Assembly: GCA_947450115.1 (NCBI GenBank)
Contig: CANFUE010000017.1
Coordinates: 1 to 35,662 of the forward strand
DNA length: 35,662 nt
Origin: Acidimicrobiaceae bacterium
Lineage (GTDB): Bacteria; Actinomycetota; Acidimicrobiia; Acidimicrobiales; Ilumatobacteraceae
Direction of reading: 5' to 3'
Shown here: positions 16,489-24,921 of the stretch, piece after piece
How positions within the stretch are numbered: the stretch's first letter is position 1
Layout of the letters: the number at the start of each line of letters is the position of its first letter
Notes under the pieces: generated by a model
Databases searched by the model: none
What the model saw: only the letters and a program-made list of their open reading frames with translations
What the model was told of the DNA's origin: nothing
Program-made: the position numbers and the translations under genes

Positions 16489-18237
16489 TTAGCCAATGAG
16501 GCCGTAGTCGACCACGATGCCGCGTGCATCGCAATCAGGACAAGATGTGGCGAAACTCGTGAGGAGCCCCTCCCCAATCCGCTTCCGCGTCATTTCGACC
16601 AGACCAAGGTCTGATACATCGAGAACTTGAGTGCGTGTTTTATCACGCGACAAAGCAGAGCGGAAGGAATCAACAACTTTGCGACGATTTTCTTTAATTT
16701 CCATGTCGATGAAGTCGATGACGATGATGCCACCGATGTCGCGCAAGCGCAACTGCAAGGCAATTTCTTCTGCAGCTTCAAGGTTGTTGTGAAATACGGT
16801 TTCTTCAAGGTTTGATGTTCCGACGTTCTTGCCTGTGTTCACGTCGATAACGGTGAGGGCTTCAGTGTGCTCAATGATGAGCGAGCCACCCGACGGCAAC
16901 CACACTTTACGATCGAGTGCCTTATGCAGTTGTTCATGCACGTGATAGTTCTCAAATATCGGCAACGTAGGAGCTTCTGACTCTTCACCGTCAACCGCAT
17001 CGACTCCGCCACTTGTGGAAGTTGAGCCATACAGCTCCACGCGGTCGGCAAGTTCTGGATTAAAGGCGCCGACATAACCCTTGACGTCTTCATACAACTG
17101 TTGGTCGTCGATAATGACACCGCGATACTCGGCATTGAACTCTTCGCGAATGACGCGAACCGCAACACTTGGCTCGCGATAAAGAAGCGTCGGACCAGTT
17201 GCAGTTTTTGCTGCGGCGTCGATGCGCTCCCACTCTTCAAGCAAGCGAGCCATGTCGGCGCGTAGTTCTTGCTCGGTTGCATGTTCAGCAGCCGTACGCA
17301 CGATGAGACCATGTTCGGCAGGTTTGACACGGTCGAGAACCGAACGCAAGCGCTTACGTTCATCGTCGGGCAAACGCTTTGAAATGCCGTAGGTCTTTGA
17401 ATGTGGAATGAGCACCACAAAGCGACCCGGCAATGACACTTCTTGAGTGAGTCGTGCACCTTTTGCCGAGATGGGGTTCTTTGTTACCTGGCACAAAATG
17501 AGTTGACGCGCCTTCAGAATTTCTTCAATGCGCTTGTCTTCAGGCTTTTCAACAATGTCTTCGGTGTCGTATTGCACGTCTCCGCGATAGAGCACAGCAT
17601 TTTTTGGTGTTGAAATGTCGACAAAAGCTGCTTCCATGCCAGGAAGTACATTTTGAACGCGCCCGATGTAGATATTGCCGTAAATCTGGTTGGCATCGTC
17701 GGCCGGACGGCTGACGTAATGCTCAATGAGTTTGCGCCCTTCGAGAACCGCTACCTGAGTGAACCCGTCGCGCACCTGAACACACATGAGGTAGCGACCA
17801 ACGGGGCGGCCATTGCGCTCCCGGCCCCGACGACGCTCGACGATTTCGGCATCGTTAACTGCGCCTTCGCGCACGCGATTTGCACCTGCGCCCCCTGAAC
17901 GGCCACGGCCACCTCGACGACGTTTATTGTTTCCCGATTTTCCTTCGGTTTTCTTTACTTCACCAGATGACCCCTGAGCACTAGGCGCTGCGGCTGCAGC
18001 CCGTGGAGCCGGGCGAGTATCGCCAATTTGTGGTCGACGCTGCGGGTCGCTGTTCACAACATCTGGGGCGCTATCGCCCTCGTGGTTGTTCGTCAGTGAT
18101 GAACCAGAACTGCTGCGCGTGCGATTACGGCCACCTCGTGAACCACGCCGACGGCGCTGCGCTGCAGTTGAACCGCCTTCAGATGAGCCCTGTGCGGGCG
18201 AAGAGGGAGAAGGCTCCCCGTGCGAAAATTCATTCAT
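16489..18237 (-). CDS. rne: Ribonuclease E/G family endoribonuclease
   Basis: A single-strand-specific endoribonuclease for rRNA processing and mRNA decay. From ATG 18237 it has 582 residues. Positions 1-145 are a disordered Ser/Arg/Gly/Pro-rich region with several basic RGG/RRR clusters. The S1 domain lies near 186-265 (NIYIGRVQNVLPGMEAAFVD). The DNase-I-like catalytic part has the metal ligands Asp465 (LTVIDVNTGK) and Asp508 (IVIDFIDME), and the zinc-link CPDC is at 566-569. It ends ten or so residues after the zinc-link, so there is no long C-terminal scaffold; the disordered part is at the N-terminus, as in actinobacterial enzymes. A TTG at 18285 is an alternative start with less support. 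The gene precedes rplU-rpmA as is usual in the phylum. Confidence 0.94.
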   Translation of the reverse strand: MNEFSHGEPSPSSPAQGSSEGGSTAAQRRRRGSRGGRNRTRSSSGSSLTNNHEGDSAPDVVNSDPQRRPQIGDTRPAPRAAAAAPSAQGSSGEVKKTEGKSGNNKRRRGGRGRSGGAGANRVREGAVNDAEIVERRRGRERNGRPVGRYLMCVQVRDGFTQVAVLEGRKLIEHYVSRPADDANQIYGNIYIGRVQNVLPGMEAAFVDISTPKNAVLYRGDVQYDTEDIVEKPEDKRIEEILKARQLILCQVTKNPISAKGARLTQEVSLPGRFVVLIPHSKTYGISKRLPDDERKRLRSVLDRVKPAEHGLIVRTAAEHATEQELRADMARLLEEWERIDAAAKTATGPTLLYREPSVAVRVIREEFNAEYRGVIIDDQQLYEDVKGYVGAFNPELADRVELYGSTSTSGGVDAVDGEESEAPTLPIFENYHVHEQLHKALDRKVWLPSGGSLIIEHTEALTVIDVNTGKNVGTSNLEETVFHNNLEAAEEIALQLRLRDIGGIIVIDFIDMEIKENRRKVVDSFRSALSRDKTRTQVLDVSDLGLVEMTRKRIGEGLLTSFATSCPDCDARGIVVDYGLIG

Positions 18238-18342
18238 GATGTCTCGATTCTGTGTTTCGCGCGCGCCCCAAAGGTGTCGAACCAAGCTCGGACAAGAGGG
18301 TCGCAGCGAGCGGCTATTACCGCACGGTTACGAGACTACCTG

Positions 18343-19542
18343 CTACCGCAGCCGTCTCATGTGAACACTTTGCACAAGACCAATAATCATGGCAAATGCC
18401 ACCAGATGGGACCCTCCGTACGACACAAACGGCAAAGGAAGACCCGAAACAGGCATAATTCCAATGGTCATCGCAATATTTTGGAAACTTTGCCACAAAA
18501 TCATGGTGAAAGCTCCAATTGCAATGAACTGGCCGAGTCGAGTGCGGGCAAGGCGTCCGATGCGCCACACACGCCACAGGAGAAGTGCCATCAGGAAAAT
18601 GGTGAGGCCTGCCCCAATCATCCCAAATTGCTCTCCTATAGCAGAAAAGATGAAGTCGGTGGACTGGACGGGGATGAAGCCGCCGTTGGTGAGGGGTCCT
18701 TTCAAGAATCCTTTCCCCGTGATTCCCCCTGTGGAAACTGCCCTCTTGGCGAAACGCACTTGTAGCACTACTGCCTTCAAAGTGTCTTGCGTGGAGTTCT
18801 GATTCAAGAACGCTTCAATACGTTTCAACTGATAGGTCTTTACTACCCCACTCACTACAACGGCAAAGGCAGAGACGGTGGCGAGCAGCGTGATGGAGGC
18901 AATGTATTTCCATTTGGCACCGGCGATGAGGAGAAGACCCATCGCACACGCAATGAGCACCGAAGCCGAGCCAAGGTCAGGCTGCAACAAAATAAGCCCC
19001 ACTGCAGTGCCCAAAATGAGGAGCGTCGAGATGAAGCGTTGGTAGCTCACCTCTGCCACTTCTTCTTCAGATAAATAGCCGGCAAGCAGTAGCAACAATG
19101 TGAACTTCGTGAATTCAGCTGGCTGAAAAGATGCGAAACCGAAGTCGAAAGACAAGCGAGCACCACCACGTACAGTTCCTGCAACAAGAACCAAGATGAG
19201 CGCTACAAGTGAGGAACCGAAAAGGAACTCACTGCGCCCACGCAACCACTCATAGTCGGTAGCCATCAGAACCACCATCGCAACTGTTGCAACAATGAGA
19301 TAAATAATTTGCCGCTGCAAAAAATAATACGGGTCGAGACCTTGAGCAATGAGGCGTGGTCGCGTGCACGAATAGACCGCGATAGCACCAACAATTGATA
19401 AACCAATTGTTGCCACCATCAAAATCCAGTCGATGTTGCGGCTGGGGTCGGCCATACTGCGGCGCAGGTTTCCCATGGTTGAGGTACTTCGACCACTGAG
19501 AGAAGTGGATCCGCCCAAACGAACGTTGTCAAAAATACCCAT
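18343..19542 (-). CDS. rodA: Rod-shape peptidoglycan glycosyltransferase RodA (SEDS family)
   Basis: A SEDS polymerase that extends glycan strands from lipid II during side-wall growth, working with the class B PBP encoded just upstream. About ten membrane helices; IDWILMVATIGLSIVGAIAVYS opens the first and ILLQPDLGSASV carries the conserved Asp. The long outer loop has KRAVSTGGITGKGFLKGPLTNGG-type SEDS sequence with ESTDF/QSTDFIF, and VSYGGSHLV lies near the end. The ATG at 19542 overlaps the PBP2 stop (TAATG) and is preferred to the open extension to 19578. It gives 399 residues, including a 30-residue cytoplasmic N-terminal tail. Confidence 0.95.
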   Translation of the reverse strand: MGIFDNVRLGGSTSLSGRSTSTMGNLRRSMADPSRNIDWILMVATIGLSIVGAIAVYSCTRPRLIAQGLDPYYFLQRQIIYLIVATVAMVVLMATDYEWLRGRSEFLFGSSLVALILVLVAGTVRGGARLSFDFGFASFQPAEFTKFTLLLLLAGYLSEEEVAEVSYQRFISTLLILGTAVGLILLQPDLGSASVLIACAMGLLLIAGAKWKYIASITLLATVSAFAVVVSGVVKTYQLKRIEAFLNQNSTQDTLKAVVLQVRFAKRAVSTGGITGKGFLKGPLTNGGFIPVQSTDFIFSAIGEQFGMIGAGLTIFLMALLLWRVWRIGRLARTRLGQFIAIGAFTMILWQSFQNIAMTIGIMPVSGLPLPFVSYGGSHLVAFAMIIGLVQSVHMRRLR

Positions 19543-21713
19543 TAGTCGCGCACGCCTCCACCAAACCCACTGAGACACAAAGGATTTGCAAGAAATTGCG
19601 TGGGGGCAACTGCGGTGGCATTGAGGTCGATGGGGTCACTCGGCACCACAGCACTTGGCTTTGTTTGCCCGGCCAGTGCAGAAAACAAACATTTCACTAC
19701 AGGTGCCGCGGCCTGTGAGCCGTAACCAGATTTTTCTAAATAAGCAACAGCGGTATAGGGCTGTTGAGGGTCGAGACTAAATGCAGCAAATGCCGATGAG
19801 TCGTTCCATGGATAACTGCCGAAACCTTGTGCGGTTCCTGTCTTGCCAGCAATCGGCAATGACTTTCGGGCATAGTTTTTGAAGAGAAGTTCGCCTGTGG
19901 TCTTGTGATAAAAACCCCAATTCACACCCTTACCATCGATAACTCGTTTCAAGCCCGCAAGAATCGCATCTCGATCTTCTTTTTTGATATCAATTTCACG
20001 TTGCACACGACCTTGCGAGAAATCTTTTTCCACCACCATTTGGGAAATATCGGCGAAACCAGAATCGCCATCAGGAGTTCCGGGTACAAGGATTGCTTTC
20101 ACCACGTGCGGAGTAACAACTGAACCACCATTAGCGAGCGCCGAGTATGCAACAGCTACCTGCATCGGCGTTGCTGACAAAAGGCCTTGCCCAATGGCAA
20201 ATTGCACGTTGTCTCCTACGTAATAGGCACGGCCTTCTTCTTTACTAATTGCTCCGTCATCGGCGAGTTGCTTCTTCAATGCCTTGCTCGGTATCGCCCC
20301 GCCATATTCATAGGGCAAGTCGATTCCCGTTGGAGAACCAAATCCAAATTGGCGCACCTGCTCTTCCAGAATTGGCTTGTATCCACGTTGGGTAAGTATT
20401 TGCTCGCCAATTTTATAAAAGAATGCATCGCTTGATACCGCAAGTGCATCTTCAAGCCTGACTGGCCCGTATACACAGGGCGCATTAGTGCTGGCACAAA
20501 AAGCGTTTTTGAAAACACACTTCACGCCTTCATTGCATCGACCATTTGGAATAGATTCGAGTTTATAAGTACCCACATCTTTGTAGACATAATTGGCGCC
20601 GCCAGGTAACTGACCCGTATTCAGAGCCGCAAAGGCAGTGAAAGGTTTGAATGTCGAACCCAAGTTGTAACGACCACTCACTGCCCTGTTCACCATAATT
20701 GCCATGTCGGGGTCTTTGGTTTGTGGAAATAATTGCTGAAACTTGTCGGAACTAATTCCCGAACCAAACCACCTGTTGTCAAAGTTGGGGTAACTCGCCA
20801 TTGCAATCACTTCTCCAGTGGAGTTGTTCATCAAAACCGTTGAGCCCGCTGGAGCTTTATACAAATTCTCTGTCGCAAAGGCTGGGTCTTGCGTTCCATC
20901 AGGAAGTTTCACGGTCCCCGCATCAACACGACGACGCAATTTCAGCTCTGTTTCCAATGCTTGTTCGGCGTATTGCTGATACTTCAGATCAATAGTGAGT
21001 TCAATGTCATTTCCTGGAACCGGTTCTACACGTTCCATTTGACGCAGAATTTGACCGCGAGCATTTACCTCATAACGCACATAACCGGGTTTCCCACGGA
21101 GGTACGACTCATAGGTTTGCTCGACTCCGTATTGACCAACACGTTCATTCGGCGAATATTTCAATGCCATGTAATACGGCAATTGGCGCTCCAAAATGGC
21201 TCCGAGAAAGCCCACGACGTGGCTTGCAACAGGAGCATATGGGTACTCGCGTTTCCAATCTTCCAAGATGTCCACACCTGGATAATCTTCCGATCTCTCC
21301 TTTAAGAAAAGTGCAGTTTGTTCAGAAACACCTTCTTTCAGCGGCAATGGCTGCAGAGCGTCGTACCGCTTGCTCTTATATCGTCTCTCCAGTTCAGCAA
21401 ATGGAGTTTGCAAAGGACCAGAAATACGCAGGAACAACTGCGCCCTGTCGCTGTCATCGGCAATTACTTTTCGGTCGATGGTTACAGTGAGTACCCGCTC
21501 ATTGTCGGCAACAATGCGGCCAGCAGAATCAAAAATGCGTCCACGTTCGGGAAGTAACTGCACCGTACGTGTACGCACCTCTTGTACACGTTCTTGCAAA
21601 CCTTGCGCATCGACTACTTGCAAAAACCACGTACGTGCCGACACCAAGCACAACATTGCAATAGCAAGACTGCCCAAAACTCTTAATCGTTTATTGAGCG
21701 GTACAACTGCCAT
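19542..21713 (-). CDS. mrdA: Penicillin-binding protein 2, class B transpeptidase
   Basis: The cross-linking partner of RodA in the elongasome. 723 residues: a single N-terminal membrane anchor (about 10-30), a dimerisation/pedestal region, then the transpeptidase domain with S353TFK, S427SD and K624TG in proper order. AGKTGTAQGFG and PYTAVAYLE are typical. Two oddities: a loop between the first two motifs carries four cysteines (393, 399, 406, 413), and the C-terminus has an extra 45-residue Pro/Ala-rich tail with two more cysteines (675, 713). The loop is extracytoplasmic, so disulfides are possible. It starts three bases after mreD. Confidence 0.94.
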   Translation of the reverse strand: MAVVPLNKRLRVLGSLAIAMLCLVSARTWFLQVVDAQGLQERVQEVRTRTVQLLPERGRIFDSAGRIVADNERVLTVTIDRKVIADDSDRAQLFLRISGPLQTPFAELERRYKSKRYDALQPLPLKEGVSEQTALFLKERSEDYPGVDILEDWKREYPYAPVASHVVGFLGAILERQLPYYMALKYSPNERVGQYGVEQTYESYLRGKPGYVRYEVNARGQILRQMERVEPVPGNDIELTIDLKYQQYAEQALETELKLRRRVDAGTVKLPDGTQDPAFATENLYKAPAGSTVLMNNSTGEVIAMASYPNFDNRWFGSGISSDKFQQLFPQTKDPDMAIMVNRAVSGRYNLGSTFKPFTAFAALNTGQLPGGANYVYKDVGTYKLESIPNGRCNEGVKCVFKNAFCASTNAPCVYGPVRLEDALAVSSDAFFYKIGEQILTQRGYKPILEEQVRQFGFGSPTGIDLPYEYGGAIPSKALKKQLADDGAISKEEGRAYYVGDNVQFAIGQGLLSATPMQVAVAYSALANGGSVVTPHVVKAILVPGTPDGDSGFADISQMVVEKDFSQGRVQREIDIKKEDRDAILAGLKRVIDGKGVNWGFYHKTTGELLFKNYARKSLPIAGKTGTAQGFGSYPWNDSSAFAAFSLDPQQPYTAVAYLEKSGYGSQAAAPVVKCLFSALAGQTKPSAVVPSDPIDLNATAVAPTQFLANPLCLSGFGGGVRD

Positions 21714-21716
21714 GAT

Positions 21717-22247
21717 CTACTCGGCCCACAGCAATTGTTTTTTCGACTTCACAAGAGCCCAGCGCATCATAAAAACTGCTGGCAATGCGAATGCAGCATT
21801 AAAAAGCCCCACTGTCACTGCAACGCCAATGACACGTGTCTGCAGTAAGCCATCGACACCCACAACCAAACTTGCTGCCGGGTAAATGAGGACGGCTGCA
21901 AAACTCGAAATTCCAACACTCAACATTTTGAACCACCATCGCGGACTGTAAGCAAAGGTATTCACTCCCCCAGCCATGTAACCCGCAAAACCAAAAACGA
22001 GTGCCGAGAGTCCGAACGGTGACGTGAGTACCATGTCGTACATGAAGCCAAACATGAAGCCTGCTATTGCCCCCGATTCGCTACCAGCAGCCACTCCACT
22101 AGCCGCAGAACACAAAAGCATCACTTGCATCACCACACTAAATGGCCGCAGGGTATTGAAAAGCGTGGTCTGAAACGACAGCACAATAAAACCAATGAGA
22201 AGTGCCCGTAAGTACGGAGATTCAATAATTGCGAAGAAGCGTTTCAC
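21717..22247 (-). CDS. mreD: Rod shape-determining membrane protein MreD
   Basis: A 176-residue membrane protein with five to six helices, in the standard slot between mreC and PBP2. The family is poorly conserved. LIGFIVLSFQTTLFNTLRPF opens it, GAIAGFMFGFMYDM is the characteristic Gly/Phe-rich helix, and LSALVFGFAGYMAGG follows. It links MreC and RodA/PBP2 in the elongation complex. Its ATG overlaps the mreC stop by four bases, giving translational coupling. Confidence 0.9.
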   Translation of the reverse strand: MKRFFAIIESPYLRALLIGFIVLSFQTTLFNTLRPFSVVMQVMLLCSAASGVAAGSESGAIAGFMFGFMYDMVLTSPFGLSALVFGFAGYMAGGVNTFAYSPRWWFKMLSVGISSFAAVLIYPAASLVVGVDGLLQTRVIGVAVTVGLFNAAFALPAVFMMRWALVKSKKQLLWAE

Positions 22248-23377
22248 TGGGGAATCTCTGTTGCAGGTTGGTACAAAAGAACACGAACAAAGTTCAAACT
22301 TTGCAAGTTGGCAGCAAGTTCAACTTCCAATAGAGGACCACTTGTACCCGAACGAGTAATAACTCGTGCAACCGTTCCCACCACTAGGTCGGCTGGCGCC
22401 AAACTTTGTGAACCACCAGCAGTTACTACGGGAACTCCTGCGCACAGTTCGCCTAATCGTGCAGAGGTTTGAATGAACCTGATCACAGGCAATCGGTCGA
22501 TTCCTTGACCTTCCATTGCGCCTGTTTCACGTGGCAAGAGCACACCTGTTTCAGGAACAGTGATTTGTGAAGCGAAGCCACCACCAGGAACAGGCGGAAG
22601 AGTTGTTGCAAAAGGTGTAAACCCCTTAATGGTTGTGGTTGTTGCCCTCTGCAACACGGTGGTTGTTGTAGTTGTTGAAGTGGTTGAGGTGGTGGTTGGA
22701 GGAACCGTCAATACTGGCGTCGTTGACCCATCTCCAGGAGCCATCGTGTCGCCCGTAGAAGGACCACTCGGCGCAAGGGTTGTAGAGCTACTCGGCACCG
22801 CTGTGGTGGTTGTGTTTGGCCGTGTACATGCACCCACTTTGACCGACATTGCATACTGAGGGTCGGTGGCAAGCATGACAACAGATCGTTCAAGAGTTAC
22901 CCCTGTGATTTTTCCCACAAGACCCGCACCGTTCGTCACCGTCATCCCCACACGAATACCACTGGATTTTCCACGGTTCAACTCAAATGTCTGCGTGAAG
23001 TTTGATGGAGACTGACCCACTACTTGTGCAGTAACACTGTCGATTCCTGCCAATGTTGGCAAACCATTCAATGCGAGCAACTCTTGTGCTTCGCGAACAC
23101 TCGCCGTTGCCGCTATAGCTGCGCCTTCTTGTTTCACCAACAAGTCTTTGAGCGCCAAATTCTCTTTGCGCATGTCGCTGTAGTCAACAACGCCGCGCCA
23201 CACGTTTGACAATGGACGAGAAATAACATTTGCAAAACTTTCCACAGGCCGAAAAACAACCCCAAAAGCATCTTTTACCCCGCCCACGAGGCCACTCTCG
23301 CTGCGGTCAAGCGTGAGGAGCAATACCGATGTGAGCAGCAACACCACAATGAGTCGGCGCCTGGTAAATGAATACAC
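22244..23377 (-). CDS. mreC: Rod shape-determining protein MreC with Thr-rich insertion
   Basis: An elongasome scaffold that activates RodA-PBP2. It has an N-terminal membrane helix (about 8-24), a coiled coil near 66-103, and the beta-rich domain beginning TAQVVGQSPSNFTQTFELNRGKSSG-like at about 116. The beta domain is interrupted between VKVGAC184 and about residue 272 by an 85-residue low-complexity stretch of Thr, Ser and Pro, with runs of up to six Thr. The fold resumes with RFIQTSARLGELCAGVPVVTAGG and LVVGTVARV. At 377 residues it is long for MreC because of this insert. The start is GTG, 16 bases after mreB. Confidence 0.92.
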   Translation of the reverse strand: MYSFTRRRLIVVLLLTSVLLLTLDRSESGLVGGVKDAFGVVFRPVESFANVISRPLSNVWRGVVDYSDMRKENLALKDLLVKQEGAAIAATASVREAQELLALNGLPTLAGIDSVTAQVVGQSPSNFTQTFELNRGKSSGIRVGMTVTNGAGLVGKITGVTLERSVVMLATDPQYAMSVKVGACTRPNTTTTAVPSSSTTLAPSGPSTGDTMAPGDGSTTPVLTVPPTTTSTTSTTTTTTVLQRATTTTIKGFTPFATTLPPVPGGGFASQITVPETGVLLPRETGAMEGQGIDRLPVIRFIQTSARLGELCAGVPVVTAGGSQSLAPADLVVGTVARVITRSGTSGPLLEVELAANLQSLNFVRVLLYQPATEIPQ

Positions 23378-23393
23378 GCGAAGGAACTACCTT

Positions 23394-24428
23394 CTAGTCG
23401 ATTCCTGTTTGAGTGAGCAGTCCACGCATTGCATCAATATTCTCAAGAGCCTGACCCGAACCAAAAACTACGGAATACAAAGGGTCTGCAGCAATAACAG
23501 CCCGCATGCCAGTTTCATGAGACACTCGTTGAGCAAGACCAGCGAGCAATGCACCACCACCAGAAAGCATGATGCCGTTTTCCATAATGTCGGCAGCAAG
23601 TTCGGGTGGTGTTTTGTCGAGCGTCGATTTAATTGCGTCGATGATTGCCGTTAATGGCTCTTCTATTGCGGCACGAATATGTTCCGTTGTGAGTTCAACG
23701 CGTCGCGGTAAACCAGAAATAGAATCTCGCCCACCAATATCTGCAGTGAATTCCTCCTCAAGTTTCCATGCGGAACCCATTTGGATTTTGATTTCTTCAC
23801 AAGTGTTCTCACCAAGGTCGAGGCTAAATTCACGCTTCACGTAGGCGCCAATAGCTTCCGTAAGTTCGTCACCAGCCACACGTAAACTCTGCGAAACAAC
23901 AATTCCACCTAATGAAATAACGGCAACCTCTGTAGTGCCACCACCGATGTCGACAATCATGTTGCCTGCGGGTTCATGTACCGCTATGCCTGAGCCGATT
24001 GCAGCCGCCATTGGTTCTTCAATAATGTGAACCGGTTTGCGTGCTCCTGCATACTCTGCAGCATCTTGCACAGCACGCTGCTCAACACCGGTAATGCCAG
24101 CAGGAACGCAAATAACCATGCGGGGCTTACTCCATTTGCTGGTATGAATCTGCTGAATGAAATAACGCAACATTTTTTCGCAAATTTCGAAGTCGGCTAT
24201 AACGCCATCTTTCAATGGGCGAACCGATTTGATGTGTCCGGGCGTACGGCCCAGCATGCGCTTTGCTTCAAAGCCAACCGCAACTGGCCTACCGTCACGA
24301 GTATCGACGGCCACGATAGATGGTTCGTTCAGAACCACACCTTGTCCACGAACATAAACAAGAGTGTTGGCGGTGCCAAGGTCGATAGCAATATCGCGCC
24401 CGATGCCTAGTGGGTTACCACGAGCCAT
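23394..24428 (-). CDS. mreB: Rod shape-determining protein MreB
   Basis: Bacterial actin that guides side-wall synthesis from the cytoplasmic face of the membrane. 344 residues with the actin ATPase signatures: GRDIAIDLGTANTLVYVRG (phosphate 1), MIVDIGGGTTEVAVISLGG (phosphate 2), and NGIMLSGGGALLAGLAQRV (adenosine region). A strong GGGAGGT site six bases before the ATG suggests high expression and makes this a probable transcript or translation head for the mre cluster. The 61-base gap to ndk shows no clear hairpin. Confidence 0.98.
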   Translation of the reverse strand: MARGNPLGIGRDIAIDLGTANTLVYVRGQGVVLNEPSIVAVDTRDGRPVAVGFEAKRMLGRTPGHIKSVRPLKDGVIADFEICEKMLRYFIQQIHTSKWSKPRMVICVPAGITGVEQRAVQDAAEYAGARKPVHIIEEPMAAAIGSGIAVHEPAGNMIVDIGGGTTEVAVISLGGIVVSQSLRVAGDELTEAIGAYVKREFSLDLGENTCEEIKIQMGSAWKLEEEFTADIGGRDSISGLPRRVELTTEHIRAAIEEPLTAIIDAIKSTLDKTPPELAADIMENGIMLSGGGALLAGLAQRVSHETGMRAVIAADPLYSVVFGSGQALENIDAMRGLLTQTGID

Positions 24429-24489
24429 GTGTCGACCTCCCTTTCAAGGAACTCTCTTAGATATGAATCAGAATAGAAATGCGGGAGTA

Positions 24490-24900
24490 CTACAAACCGG
24501 GAAAGAAGATTTGAATTTCGCGCGCAGCAGATTCTGCAGAGTCACTGCCGTGAACAAGGTTCTCAGTAAAGAGGGTGCCGAGGTCTCCACGAATGGTGCC
24601 AGAAGCAGCACTACGTGGGTTGGTGGCACCCATCATGGCGCGCACAATTTCCCAGGTATCTTCTGGCCCTTCAAGCACAAGTGCAACCACTGGGTTACGG
24701 CCCATAAAGGAAACGAGGTCGGCATAGAAACCCTTGCCTACGTGCTCTTCGTAGTGACGTGCCAACGTTGCTGCATCTAACGTGCGCAACTGCATTGCCA
24801 CGATCTTCAAACCTTTGGTTTCAAATCGGGTGAGGATATTTCCCACAAGACCGCGTTCAACCGCGTCTGGCTTCAAAAGGACAAGTGTTTTGGTGCTCAT
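24490..24900 (-). CDS. ndk: Nucleoside diphosphate kinase
   Basis: Equilibrates nucleoside di- and triphosphates by a phosphohistidine mechanism. 136 residues, normal length. TLVLLKPDAVERGLVGNIL opens the protein, GATNPRSAASGTIRGD and the active-site NLVHGSDS are intact. It lies between folC and mreB, the usual order in actinobacteria. Confidence 0.98.
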   Translation of the reverse strand: MSTKTLVLLKPDAVERGLVGNILTRFETKGLKIVAMQLRTLDAATLARHYEEHVGKGFYADLVSFMGRNPVVALVLEGPEDTWEIVRAMMGATNPRSAASGTIRGDLGTLFTENLVHGSDSAESAAREIQIFFPGL

Positions 24901-24921
24901 TCATCCATTCTAGGGATGTTT

